DNA from: an uncultured Eubacteriales bacterium
Lineage (GTDB): Bacteria > Bacillota_A > Clostridia > Lachnospirales > Cellulosilyticaceae
Direction of reading: 5' to 3'
NCBI GenBank assembly: GCA_900556665.1
Contig: USPX01000011.1
Location: 1-25,969 of the forward strand
Length of the DNA stretch: 25,969 bases
This document shows, in pieces, positions 7,834 to 16,614 of the stretch. Position 1 is the first letter of the stretch. Every line of letters begins with the position of its first letter. Under the pieces are notes generated by a model, which saw only the letters and a list, made by a program, of their open reading frames with translations, had not been told where the DNA came from and ran no database searches. Both the position numbers and the translations under genes were made by a program.

Positions 7834-8542
7834 GTTCCCTCCTTAGGAAGGCGCTAAATTTTTCTTTAAATGATTTAAGTTTTAGTCTACTAATGTATAC
7901 AACATCTCCATTTTGCATAGTAACTGTACTTTGATCGTGTTCCCTGATATATACCATATTAATAAGATATGATTTATGAATTCTAAAGAAGTTACGATCC
8001 GTCAGTTGCTTTTCCAATTCATTAATCTTATTGTCTACGATGTATGGTTTTTTCATCGTATTGACCTTAATTTTTCTGTCTTGTGTTTCGAAATATACTA
8101 TATCAATAAGTGGTATTTGAATAAATTTTTGTCCCTGATTAAGTACTAAAAATTGACTTTCTCTCTCCTCTTTTCTCTTTAATGCAAGATCTAATGTTTG
8201 TTCAAGTTCATCTTTTTGTATTGGTTTTAATAAGTATCTAAGTGTGTTCACCTCAAATGCCTTATATGCTTCTTCTTGATGACTCGTTGTAAATATAATA
8301 TCACTTGTATGTGTTTTTTCACGTATCTCTTTTGCTGTCTCTATACCGCTCATGCCGTCTTGTATTGCCACATCTAAGCAAAAAATATCATATTGATCAA
8401 GTGGTACTTTTAATAAATCTTCTCCTCTTAAAAAATCATCTATGGAATACTCTATTTTGCGTTCCTCGAAGTACCCTTTTAGCAGTCTTATCAAGTGGTC
8501 TCTAAATATTTTTTCATCCTCACATATAGCTATTCTAATCAT
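7823..8542 (-). CDS. LytTR-family response regulator (AgrA/ComE-like)
   Basis: This 239-residue protein has an N-terminal receiver domain with acidic residues at 8-10 (CEDE), phosphoacceptor Asp57 (CLDVAI) and Lys108 in LLKPIQ. A LytTR DNA-binding domain spans about residues 133-235, with typical segments IVYFETQDRKI and FFRIHKSYLIN. It should activate genes carrying paired direct repeats; the closest candidate is upstream of the peptide gene (6407-6439). The ATG has AGGGGG 7 nt upstream. It is the first gene of the regulator-kinase pair. Family and partner are clear; the target genes are inferred. Confidence 0.92.
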   Translation of the reverse strand: MIRIAICEDEKIFRDHLIRLLKGYFEERKIEYSIDDFLRGEDLLKVPLDQYDIFCLDVAIQDGMSGIETAKEIREKTHTSDIIFTTSHQEEAYKAFEVNTLRYLLKPIQKDELEQTLDLALKRKEERESQFLVLNQGQKFIQIPLIDIVYFETQDRKIKVNTMKKPYIVDNKINELEKQLTDRNFFRIHKSYLINMVYIREHDQSTVTMQNGDVVYISRLKLKSFKEKFSAFLRRERGE

Positions 8543-8616
8543 TCTATGCCCCCTAATTTCAATGATTTATTTCGTAGCTTATATATCAGTACTCTCTGCT
8601 ATAATGCTATAACTCC

Positions 8617-8645
8617 ATTCTATCATAATTTTATAATCTTTTCAT
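8617..8645 (-). promoter_or_regulatory. Weak candidate promoter of the regulator-kinase pair
   Basis: On the minus strand ATGAAA (8640-8645) and TAGAAT (8617-8622) are 17 bp apart, giving a leader of about 70 nt before the regulator gene. The match is weak and the surrounding 290-nt gap is very AT-rich, so other starts are possible. Apart from this and the GH9 terminator I see nothing else in 8543-8834. Confidence 0.3.
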
Positions 8646-8763
8646 ACATTTTATTATTTTTAGAATAAAATATTGTATATTTTTATAGTCACATACACTA
8701 ATTTTTAGTAACTTTTACATTACTTTATTCTATTACATATTTCTAGATACTTTATTCCTATAT

Positions 8764-8800
8764 AATAAAAAGCCCAGCAAATTTTATTATTTGCCAGGCT
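8764..8800 (-). terminator. Terminator of the GH9 cellulase gene
   Basis: AGCCCAGCAAA (8771-8781) pairs with TTTGCCAGGCT (8790-8800). In the minus-strand RNA the two central positions form G-U pairs, and a U-rich tract follows. It separates the cellulase unit from the regulator-kinase unit. Confidence 0.75.
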
Positions 8801-8834
8801 CTCTATTTACTTTATAAAAAATCAAATTCTTAAA

Positions 8835-11297
8835 TTATTTAACAGTTACTGTTCCAATATTAGACCAGTCACTATTACAGATACGAAGGTCTGCTGTTAC
8901 TGTTCCATTTCCTGCATCAATTGTTTGAGTGCTTGTGAATGTGATTACTAATTCATATTCATTATTGCCAAGTGATTTAATAGTTGCTTTTGTATTACTT
9001 GTAAGTGCTACATACCAAGGTGCTGATGTAAATTGGCCACCTACGTTATCAATGTATACTACTGGTGAAGTTAAGTCAGTAGCTTTGAATTTCTTTGTAA
9101 CAGAAATTGTATTAAGAGCTGTTTCTTTATCAGCTGTAACTACTGCTTTAACACCAATTTGATTACCATTTACTGTAAATGCAACATTTGCACCTTCTGT
9201 TGGTGTTGGATCTACTGGATCTACTGGGTCTACTGGGTCTACTGGATCTACTGGATCTACTGGATCTACTGGATCTACTGGATCTACTGGGTCTACTGGA
9301 TCTACTGGATCTATTGGATCTATTACAATATCACCAGGTTCACTACCAAATACTAATTTATCTGCATCATATACTGCCATATTTGTAGCTTTTACCATAC
9401 TATTTGAACTACTGTTTGCTAAACCTTGTAATGAATAGCTCTTTGTGTAATCCCATTTGCATGGTGCAGCAATTCTAAGTTGTACTTCATTTCTACATTC
9501 AGATTGTCCACCTGGGTAGATTTTAGCACCTGTTAAATCTACATCTACATAGTAAATGTTTTTAGATGCATCATATGGTAATACTTTTGATACTTTTGTT
9601 CCAGTATATTGTTTGTAACTAGCTGAAACTGTCATATCATTTGCTGTATAACCATTATTAATAACATCTGTTAAATCTAAGAATACTCTATATTTTAATT
9701 GATCTGTTACTCTTGCTGGCCATGCTGTATGGTTACGAAGCATGAATTTGAATTCAACGAAGTTGATTTTATTTGTATTATCTTGAGCATTGATACCTGC
9801 TTCAAGGAAGATTTCTTCGCCTACTTCTTCAATTGCATTTAAGTTTTCAATAGGTGTTCCACCATATTCTTTATACATTTTAGCCATAAGACCTACAAAA
9901 CCTGCATTGTAGTCACAAGCTACTTCGTTTGCTACATAGTCTGTAATAACGTCTTTGTAACCATCACTACTATTTGGTCCACCTACTAATGCACCTACTA
10001 ATGTGTGGCGATGTTGTTGTGGTGCACCACTAAGGTTATTTTCCCATCCACCATGTGCTGTTCTATGGTGTGGTCTTGTTGGTGCATTTTCACCAAATCC
10101 ACATACAAAGCTACGTCCTGTGCTTCCTAACATATAATCAGCTTGTGTTTTAGCAAATGCTCTGTATTCATCTGCTTTCTTAGCACTACATCCATCCCAA
10201 TCAGCATAAACAGAAGCCATGAAACCTGCTGTTGCTGCATATCTAAGTGGCCCCCACTCTGTAAGCCATGCAAGTCCTTTTGGTGTACGTGTAATATGTT
10301 CACCATCTTTATCTGTTGCCCAGTAATCTAAATGGTTTTCAATATTTTCTCTGTATTCATCTTTACCTGTGATTTGTGCTAAAAGAAGAGATGCGCCTAA
10401 ATGTACATCATCCCAGTTGTGGCCCCAAGTATATGCTTTTTCTGTGCCACCTTGTTTTTCTGTACCAAAGTAAGTTGTAGCTTTTTCTGCTTTTGCTAAA
10501 TATGTTTTATCTCCTGTTGCTTTATATAACCAAGCACCAGCCCATGCAAGTTCATCTTGGTATCCACTCCATGATTTATAGAATGAACCAGCAATTGTAT
10601 CATAATATGTATCGCCACCCATAGCTTCTGCAAGAGCATATAATTGTTTAGCATGTGTTAAACATTTTTCTGCATAAGCTGGATCACTATCTTTGAATGC
10701 AATAGCACAAGCTGCAAGAGAAGCTGCTGTTTCACCTGCTACTGCTGATCCTGGTTGAGCTACGTTTACTTTATAAGATGGTCTAGCCATTTGCATAATT
10801 TCTGATGCACCCCAGAAAGCATGGTCAGCATTACCATCACCTACTTGGAAATAGTATGTATCTGGATCTGGATTACATTTAATAAAGTAATCATTTGCCC
10901 ATTTGATTTGCTCTAAGATAAATTTATCTTCACCACTCTTTTCATAGATATCTTTATCTTCTAAGTAAGACCAAGCAAGCATTGTAGATGTATATGACAT
11001 TGGTAAGTTAAATTTAACGTTATCACCAGCATCATACCAACCACCTGTTAAATCAAGACCATTATCTGCTCCATCATTTAAAGCAGAGTCACCACGCCAG
11101 TTGTTACGGATTGTTTCTGGTAATTTACCAGATTCTTGTAATTCATAAAACATAATACCTTTTTGTAATGCTTCGGCATAATTAAAATTAGTTGGAGCTG
11201 CCATTAAATTTGCAGCTGGCATTGTTGCAATAGTAGATGCTACCATTGCTACTGAAACCATACTAGACCATAATTTTTTATTTTTATTTTTATTCAT
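8835..11297 (-). CDS. Secreted GH9 endoglucanase with CBM3c and a C-terminal unassigned module
   Basis: This 820-residue enzyme has a signal peptide (about 1-34) and a GH9 catalytic domain (about 37-480). DAGD is at 89-92 (Asp92 as the likely base), RPHHRTAHGG at 408-417, and NEVACDYNAGF holds Glu458 as the likely acid. A CBM3c module follows (about 490-655), a layout typical of processive endoglucanases. A linker of eleven DPV repeats (663-695) leads to a module at about 702-820 that is nearly duplicated in the GH48 enzyme next door. There is no dockerin or S-layer repeat. It should cut cellulose outside the cell with the GH48 enzyme. The ATG has AAGGAAGGG upstream. The linker DNA is an 11-fold 9-bp repeat prone to length change. 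Confidence 0.95.
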   Translation of the reverse strand: MNKNKNKKLWSSMVSVAMVASTIATMPAANLMAAPTNFNYAEALQKGIMFYELQESGKLPETIRNNWRGDSALNDGADNGLDLTGGWYDAGDNVKFNLPMSYTSTMLAWSYLEDKDIYEKSGEDKFILEQIKWANDYFIKCNPDPDTYYFQVGDGNADHAFWGASEIMQMARPSYKVNVAQPGSAVAGETAASLAACAIAFKDSDPAYAEKCLTHAKQLYALAEAMGGDTYYDTIAGSFYKSWSGYQDELAWAGAWLYKATGDKTYLAKAEKATTYFGTEKQGGTEKAYTWGHNWDDVHLGASLLLAQITGKDEYRENIENHLDYWATDKDGEHITRTPKGLAWLTEWGPLRYAATAGFMASVYADWDGCSAKKADEYRAFAKTQADYMLGSTGRSFVCGFGENAPTRPHHRTAHGGWENNLSGAPQQHRHTLVGALVGGPNSSDGYKDVITDYVANEVACDYNAGFVGLMAKMYKEYGGTPIENLNAIEEVGEEIFLEAGINAQDNTNKINFVEFKFMLRNHTAWPARVTDQLKYRVFLDLTDVINNGYTANDMTVSASYKQYTGTKVSKVLPYDASKNIYYVDVDLTGAKIYPGGQSECRNEVQLRIAAPCKWDYTKSYSLQGLANSSSNSMVKATNMAVYDADKLVFGSEPGDIVIDPIDPVDPVDPVDPVDPVDPVDPVDPVDPVDPVDPVDPTPTEGANVAFTVNGNQIGVKAVVTADKETALNTISVTKKFKATDLTSPVVYIDNVGGQFTSAPWYVALTSNTKATIKSLGNNEYELVITFTSTQTIDAGNGTVTADLRICNSDWSNIGTVTVK
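9213..9311 (-). repeat. Eleven tandem 9-bp units encoding a (Asp-Pro-Val)n linker
   Basis: Plus-strand units of TCTACTGGA or TCTACTGGG repeat with a 9-bp period across 99 bp. The period keeps the reading frame, so gain or loss of units would change linker length without disrupting the enzyme. Long reading frames on the plus strand here are by-products of the repeat. Confidence 0.9.
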
Positions 11298-11313
11298 AGC
11301 ATTAACCCTTCCT

Positions 11314-11342
11314 TTATAAAATACTAGACTTATAAAATACTA
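11314..11342 (-). repeat. Direct repeat in the GH9 leader
   Basis: The 13-mer TTATAAAATACTA occurs at 11314-11326 and 11330-11342, 16 bp apart, immediately upstream of the GH9 ribosome site. Its role is unknown; it could be a binding site, part of the promoter, or a chance feature of AT-rich DNA. Confidence 0.5.
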
Positions 11343-11371
11343 AACTCTATCTATTAACACCCTATTTTTCT

Positions 11372-11411
11372 AGAAAAGTCCGGCAAACTCATTGCTTCGC
11401 CGGACTTTTCT
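11372..11411 (-). terminator. Strong terminator between GH48 and GH9 genes
   Basis: A perfect 13-bp stem, AGAAAAGTCCGGC (11372-11384) with 11399-11411, encloses a 14-nt loop and has T-rich flanks. It should end or attenuate the GH48 transcript. The GH9 gene then needs its own start within about 75 nt, or depends on readthrough or processing, which could set the ratio of the two enzymes. Confidence 0.85.
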
Positions 11412-11440
11412 GGTTTATTATATGAGCTTTATAGCCCTAA

Positions 11441-14131
11441 TTATTTTACTGTACCAACATTAGACCAGTCACTGTTGCAAATACGGATATCTGCTGTTAC
11501 TGTTCCATTTCCATTATCGATTGTTTGGCTACTTGTGAATGTGATTACTAATTCATATTGGTTGTTACCAAGTGAATTAACTACTGCTTTTGTATCACTT
11601 GTAAGAGCCATGTACCAAGGAGCTGTATTGAATTGAGCACCAACATTATCAATGTATACTACTGGTGATTTTAAGTTAGTAGCTGTGAATGTCTTTTTAA
11701 CTGTAACTTTATTAAGAGCTGTTGCTTTATCAGCTGTAACTACTGCTTTAACACTGATTTGGCCACCTTGACCTGTTAATGTTACATTTCCAAATTCTTC
11801 AACTGGTGGTACAGTTGAATCTACAACTGAAACTGTTGCATCTCCAAATCCTTTCTTACCTTTATCAGATACTGCTACTACTTTAACTTCGAATTTTTTG
11901 TTTGCATCTGCATTTGTTACGTTGAATGTGTATACACCTTCGCTTACTTTTGTTACTGTTTTACCAGCAACTGTAACATCAACGCTATCTACAGTACCTT
12001 CTTCGATTGATGTAGCTACATTAACTGTTACTGTTTGAGCACCATCTTTAACATCTACTTCTTTATCAGCTGTTACTGTTACTACTGGAATTGGATCTTC
12101 ATCACCAATACCGAATAAGAAGTCCATTGTTCCTAAAGCAACAGCGAAGTCACATTGTGCCCACCATCTATGGTATTGCATATCGAAGTGGAATTCTCCT
12201 GTCTTCTTATATTCTTCATAAGCAGCTTGAAGTCTTGGGAAGTCTTTATCTTCTTTGTATTTAGAACGGATATCAAGGAATGTAACACCTGGTTTGATTT
12301 CATCTCCATTAGCCATCTTACCTGTGAATCCTTGTGGAATATACACTTCTTGTTCGAAGATACGAAGGAAGTCTTGACGGTCTTCTGAAGATACGATACC
12401 TTTATCATCTTGGTAGTTATCCCAGATACAGTCTAATAAGTTTTTAGCTGTTGTATAATATGTATTCCAATCTTGTTCTGGACTATATTTCTTAGTAGCT
12501 GCTGCATAGTAAAGAAGTGCATTAGATAATGAACCAGCTACACCAAGGTCTTGACCATATGTATCAACTTTTACGTGAAGACCTGTATTTTCTTTGAATT
12601 TACCATCCCATTTTTGTCCAGCTTGTGTTTCATTTGTCCATGTTTCTGGTTGACCTTCCCAAATTAAGTTACTTGGAATTTCAAATGTAGTACCATTTAC
12701 ATGTACTTCTGATGCAGCCCAAGCAGCCCATTTGTCAAGTAATGGTTTAACTCTTGTATCACCTGATAAGTAGTAGTACTCAGCCATACGTTGCATTGAC
12801 CAAGCTTGCATACCGAACCATCTGTTACTTGATGGGTCATGATATACTGGGTCTTCATCATAAATTGTACCGTAGAATGTTGCAGCACCTGCTGGATATT
12901 TTTGATATGATCCACCGTAAGAGTTAGCAGAACCACCAGCGATACCACCTTCAGCAGATTGTAACCATTGATAGAATTGGATTTGTCTTTCTAAGCTAGC
13001 AGCCCAGTCTTTTTTAGCATTTGCAGCTTTTGGTTGAATATCGTTATCTGTTGATAAGATATAAGCAGCCATTGGAGATTGGTAACCAAAGTGGTTATAA
13101 CTTGAACCGATTCTCCAACCCCAAGAACCATCAAGAGCACCACCCCAAGAATAGTACCAAGATAATAAGTAACCACAAGAATCATATCCGTTACCAGGAG
13201 TTCTACCTTGTGCACCTTGTTTCATGAAGTATTTATCGAACATTGAATATCTTAAATAGTCACCCATTTTAGCAGCTTTTGCTGTGTATTTAGAAAGGTC
13301 CTTGCCATATGGTTTAGCCCATTCTTTAGCCCAGTACATAGCTTGTACGGTACGAGCATCAGCATCTGGTGCATCTGTATATCTCCATTGTTTTGAGTAG
13401 TTAGCATCAATTGTGAATAATGGAAGGAATCCATTTGTACCGCCCCATTTGAATGCTTCCCAAGATGGATGTGTAACTGTTTCAAATGTTGATTCTTGTT
13501 CTCCACGTTGGAATGTGTTGATGTAAGATGGTGTAGATTTTCCATCTCCTCTTTGACCATATCCATACCAGTTATCACAGTCGATTAACCAGTGCATACC
13601 ATACATTGTTTTTGTACCATAAGCATTTGCTAATTCATTTTTGATAGGGTCTTTACCAACTGGTTCTCCAAAGTGTAATTTACTTGGATAGTAGTCTGGT
13701 AATGGATGTTCTGGTGCATATGTAGCATCTTCAACTTGGTTTGTTGGTTGATCTTTTTCTGTTGGAATGAAGTAGTCTTCGATAACTCTCCATGATTCGT
13801 CGATACCAGAGAAATCTCCTGTTAATCTACCTCTCATAGCCTCTAACCATACATAGTAACTAGCAGCTTCACTAGTTGATTCATGTCCTTGGTCAGGAGC
13901 TTCACAGTTCATTGTTTCAATTGAGTGGTAAGGAATACCATCTGGGCTGAAGAAATCAGATGTTCCTCTACCTTGAGAATCTTTTTGACCAACGATTTTG
14001 TCGTAAAATTGTAAGAAACGATCTCCGTAATCAATATCTTGATTTGTTGCTGCAAGTGTTGTAAGAGGTGCTAAGCATTGTGCGCCTACAAGTACGCTTG
14101 TTATGAAACCATAAAGTTTTTTGTTTTTCAT
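11441..14131 (-). CDS. Secreted GH48 cellobiohydrolase with Ig-like domain and C-terminal unassigned module
   Basis: This 896-residue enzyme has a signal peptide (about 1-28) and a full-length GH48 catalytic domain (about 30-680). The motif [15 protein letters not shown] holds Glu77 and Glu88; Glu88 is in the place of the accepted general acid of clostridial GH48 enzymes. An Ig-like or X2-like domain follows (about 683-779), then a module at about 780-896 that is very similar to the end of the GH9 protein. There is no dockerin or CBM3, so it probably acts as a free or surface-bound enzyme. GH48 enzymes degrade cellulose processively from reducing ends and work with GH9-CBM3c enzymes. The ATG has AGGAGGAG upstream. 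Expression probably starts from the promoter at 14293-14320. Confidence 0.95.
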   Translation of the reverse strand: MKNKKLYGFITSVLVGAQCLAPLTTLAATNQDIDYGDRFLQFYDKIVGQKDSQGRGTSDFFSPDGIPYHSIETMNCEAPDQGHESTSEAASYYVWLEAMRGRLTGDFSGIDESWRVIEDYFIPTEKDQPTNQVEDATYAPEHPLPDYYPSKLHFGEPVGKDPIKNELANAYGTKTMYGMHWLIDCDNWYGYGQRGDGKSTPSYINTFQRGEQESTFETVTHPSWEAFKWGGTNGFLPLFTIDANYSKQWRYTDAPDADARTVQAMYWAKEWAKPYGKDLSKYTAKAAKMGDYLRYSMFDKYFMKQGAQGRTPGNGYDSCGYLLSWYYSWGGALDGSWGWRIGSSYNHFGYQSPMAAYILSTDNDIQPKAANAKKDWAASLERQIQFYQWLQSAEGGIAGGSANSYGGSYQKYPAGAATFYGTIYDEDPVYHDPSSNRWFGMQAWSMQRMAEYYYLSGDTRVKPLLDKWAAWAASEVHVNGTTFEIPSNLIWEGQPETWTNETQAGQKWDGKFKENTGLHVKVDTYGQDLGVAGSLSNALLYYAAATKKYSPEQDWNTYYTTAKNLLDCIWDNYQDDKGIVSSEDRQDFLRIFEQEVYIPQGFTGKMANGDEIKPGVTFLDIRSKYKEDKDFPRLQAAYEEYKKTGEFHFDMQYHRWWAQCDFAVALGTMDFLFGIGDEDPIPVVTVTADKEVDVKDGAQTVTVNVATSIEEGTVDSVDVTVAGKTVTKVSEGVYTFNVTNADANKKFEVKVVAVSDKGKKGFGDATVSVVDSTVPPVEEFGNVTLTGQGGQISVKAVVTADKATALNKVTVKKTFTATNLKSPVVYIDNVGAQFNTAPWYMALTSDTKAVVNSLGNNQYELVITFTSSQTIDNGNGTVTADIRICNSDWSNVGTVK

Positions 14132-14213
14132 TTATTTACTCCTCCTAAAATTTAAAAGTGGATTGTTTCTCTAAACTTATGCTGCTATCCTTAACCTTCC
14201 TATTTTCATTAGT

Positions 14214-14227
14214 AGTTGTCACCAACT
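14214..14227 (-). other. Tetraloop hairpin in the GH48 leader
   Basis: AGTTG and CAACT form a 5-bp stem with a GUGA (GNRA-type) loop in the minus-strand RNA. It lies about 85 nt upstream of the GH48 start, in a leader of about 155 nt. This hints at a structured leader, but I recognise no known riboswitch. Confidence 0.35.
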
Positions 14228-14292
14228 CTTTTAATGACCCCTTAACTAGGACTAGACATGTTGCTTAAAGTTTTAACCCCTTGTATGAATTC

Positions 14293-14320
14293 ATTATATA
14301 TTTTTGAATAAATAATTCAA
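14293..14320 (-). promoter_or_regulatory. Promoter of the GH48 gene with overlapping palindrome
   Basis: On the minus strand TTGAAT (14315-14320) and a perfect TATAAT (14293-14298) are 16 bp apart. The palindrome TTGAAT-5-ATTCAA (14304-14320) covers the -35 box and part of the spacer, a good place for a repressor. The leader to the ATG at 14131 is about 155 nt. It also carries two AAGGGGT copies (plus-strand 14237-14243 and 14276-14282) and the hairpin at 14214-14227. The rest of 14132-14403 shows no gene I can support. Confidence 0.6.
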
Positions 14321-14403
14321 TATATTCAGACCGACATGTATAGTTTTGTTACGCTTGGTGTTTTTTGGAGTTTAATTAATGGAAATTTTTGTGTCGAAGG
14401 TTA

Positions 14404-14438
14404 TAAAAAAAGAGACATCGCTTAAATGCGATGTCTCT
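14404..14438 (-). terminator. Terminator of the transketolase gene
   Basis: AGAGACATCGC (14411-14421) pairs with GCGATGTCTCT (14428-14438) across a 6-nt loop. A run of A on the plus strand (14404-14410) gives the U tract in the minus-strand RNA. It lies about 40 nt past the transketolase stop codon. Confidence 0.9.
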
Positions 14439-14475
14439 CTTTATACTTTATTAAACCTCTCTAAAGGCTTGATAA

Positions 14476-16455
14476 TTAAAGGATTCCTTTAGCTACTTTT
14501 ACTACGTTATCTACTGTGAAACCGTATTTTTCGAAGATAACTCCAGCTGGAGCTGATTCACCAAAGTGATCAATTGCAATAACTTCACCTTCGAATCCTG
14601 TATATTTATGCCATCCAAATGAAGATGCAGCTTCAATAGCTACTCTCTTAGTTTTATTTGATGGTAATACACTTTCTTTGTATTCTTTAGATTGTTCTTC
14701 AAATACATCCATAGAAACCATACTTACTGCAGTAGCTTTGATACCTTCTTTAGCAAGTTCTTCTGTCGCTTTTACAGCAAGTTGTACTTCTGAACCTGAA
14801 CCCATTAAGATGATATCTGCATCTTTTGGTTCTACACCTGCTACAACATATGCACCTTTTTTAGCGTCAGCGCCTGTGTTTGCAAGGTATGGAAGGTCTT
14901 GTCTTGAAAGAACGATTGCAACTGGTTCTGTTTTGCTATTTAAAGCATATTCCCAAGCTGCTACTGTTTCTTTAGCATCTGCTGGTCTGAATGTTACCAT
15001 GTTTGGTATACTACGAAGCATAGCAAGTTGTTCGATTGGTTGATGTGTTGGTCCATCTTCCCCTACACCGATACTATCATGTGTAAGCACATAAGTTACA
15101 GGTAATTTCATAAGTGCTGCAAGACGCATTGGATTTTTCATATAATCACTGAATACGAAGAATGTAGAGCAGAATGTTTTAAGTCCACCATGAACTGCAA
15201 TACCATTCGCAACAGCTCCCATTGCGTGTTCGCGAATACCAAAGTGAAGATTTTGACCTGAGTAGTCATCACTACTGAAGTCACCTTTTCCGTTCATATA
15301 AGTTTTTGTAGATGGTGCAAGGTCAGCTGAACCACCAATGATGTTAGGTACACGATTTGCCATTTCATTGATTACTTCAAATGAAGCGTTACGTGTTGCT
15401 TTTTTAGCAGTAGTATCAGAGTATTTTTCGTAAAGGTCTGATAAATCTACTTCTTCTTCGCCAAACCATTGTTTCCACTCTGCAGCAAGTTCTGGATAAG
15501 CTTTTGCATAGTTTTCGAATAATTCATTCCATGCAGCTTCTTTAGCTTCACCAGCTTTTACGATTTCTGCAAGGTGTGCACGTACATCTTCTGCTACGAA
15601 GAATTCATCTTTTTCACAACCTAAGAATTCTTTCATTTCAACGATGTTGTCTACTCCAAGAGGTTCACCATGCGCTGATGCTTTCCCTTGTTTTTTAGGA
15701 CAACCATAACCGATTTGTGTTTTAACTTCGATAAAGCTTGGTTTGTCTAAGTTAGCTTTTGCTGCTTTAATAGCTTTTGCAATAGCTTCTATATCATTTC
15801 CATCTTCTACTAAGAATGTTTCAAAACCTTGTGCTTCGAAGCGTGCTCTTACATTTTCTCTAAATGCAATATCTGTGCTTCCTTCGATTGTAATATTATT
15901 TGAATCGTAAAGAACGATTAATTTACCAAGTTTAAGTGTTCCAGCTATTGCTGCTGCTTCATATGAAATACCTTCCATTAAGCATCCATCACCAACTAAA
16001 GCATAGCTATAGTGATCTACTACATTATAACCATCTCTATTGAATTTAGCTGCTAAATGTTTTTCTGCCATAGCCATACCTACAGCTGTTGCAATACCTT
16101 GTCCTAATGGCCCTGTTGTTGTTTCTACTCCTACAGTATGTCCAAACTCTGGATGTCCTGGTGTTAAACTTCCTTCTTGACGGAATCCTTGAAGGTCCTC
16201 AATTGTTAATCCATATTCAAATAAATGAAGTAATGTATAAAGAAGTGCTGAACCATGTCCTGCTGAGAGTACGAATCTATCTCTATTTTCCCATTTAGGA
16301 TTTTTAGGATTGTGATTCATTTCTTCTGCCCATAATGTATAAGCCATAGGCGCTGATCCAAGTGGAAGCCCTGGATGTCCTGAATTTGCTTTTTGAATTG
16401 CCTCTGCTGCAAGCACCCTAATAGTGTTAATAGTTTTTTGTGATACTGCGTTCAT
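14476..16455 (-). CDS. tkt: Transketolase
   Basis: This 659-residue full-length enzyme transfers two-carbon ketol units between sugar phosphates in the non-oxidative pentose phosphate pathway, using thiamine diphosphate and a divalent metal. The N-terminal region has the substrate and cofactor histidines (SGHPG at about 25-29, AGHGSAL at 65-71, HPEFGH at 101-106). The TPP motif GDGCLMEG starts at 155 and continues to YDSNN (about 183-187). The pyrimidine-domain signature GIREHAMG follows near residue 405. The ATG follows AAGGAGG. It is transcribed alone between its own leader and a strong terminator. Pentose handling from plant polysaccharides fits the lifestyle. Confidence 0.97.
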   Translation of the reverse strand: MNAVSQKTINTIRVLAAEAIQKANSGHPGLPLGSAPMAYTLWAEEMNHNPKNPKWENRDRFVLSAGHGSALLYTLLHLFEYGLTIEDLQGFRQEGSLTPGHPEFGHTVGVETTTGPLGQGIATAVGMAMAEKHLAAKFNRDGYNVVDHYSYALVGDGCLMEGISYEAAAIAGTLKLGKLIVLYDSNNITIEGSTDIAFRENVRARFEAQGFETFLVEDGNDIEAIAKAIKAAKANLDKPSFIEVKTQIGYGCPKKQGKASAHGEPLGVDNIVEMKEFLGCEKDEFFVAEDVRAHLAEIVKAGEAKEAAWNELFENYAKAYPELAAEWKQWFGEEEVDLSDLYEKYSDTTAKKATRNASFEVINEMANRVPNIIGGSADLAPSTKTYMNGKGDFSSDDYSGQNLHFGIREHAMGAVANGIAVHGGLKTFCSTFFVFSDYMKNPMRLAALMKLPVTYVLTHDSIGVGEDGPTHQPIEQLAMLRSIPNMVTFRPADAKETVAAWEYALNSKTEPVAIVLSRQDLPYLANTGADAKKGAYVVAGVEPKDADIILMGSGSEVQLAVKATEELAKEGIKATAVSMVSMDVFEEQSKEYKESVLPSNKTKRVAIEAASSFGWHKYTGFEGEVIAIDHFGESAPAGVIFEKYGFTVDNVVKVAKGIL

Positions 16456-16505
16456 TTTTTTCCTCCTTAAAGATAAAAGGTTTTCTTAGGTTCTCATTCA
16501 TCCTT

Positions 16506-16511
16506 ATTATA
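16506..16511 (-). promoter_or_regulatory. Candidate -10 box of transketolase
   Basis: A perfect TATAAT on the minus strand lies about 50 nt upstream of the transketolase ATG. No good -35 box is visible at 16-18 bp, so only the -10 is called. Confidence 0.35.
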
Positions 16512-16614
16512 CTGTGTTTTTTAACTATTGTATATCCTTTGATTGCTTTATTTTGCATATACTTTATTTTATTTTATTTATGATGTATGATTAAATTCAA
16601 GGACGGTGATTTTT

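Noticed and set aside
9213..9311. CRISPR array
   Set aside because: The 9-bp period has no spacers and encodes a protein linker.
9159..9388. Plus-strand frames rich in Trp-Ile-Tyr or Leu-Asp-Leu repeats
   Set aside because: They are antisense readings of the DPV linker repeat of the GH9 gene, without ribosome sites.
12133..13578. Several 74-108 residue frames within the GH48 gene
   Set aside because: They are shadow frames of a clearly coding GH48 reading frame.
8835..14131. Cellulosomal enzymes
   Set aside because: Neither protein has a dockerin repeat, and no scaffoldin or cohesin is in the window.
14132..14403. Known riboswitch in the GH48 leader
   Set aside because: No conserved core of a riboswitch class that I know was recognised; only short hairpins and repeats.
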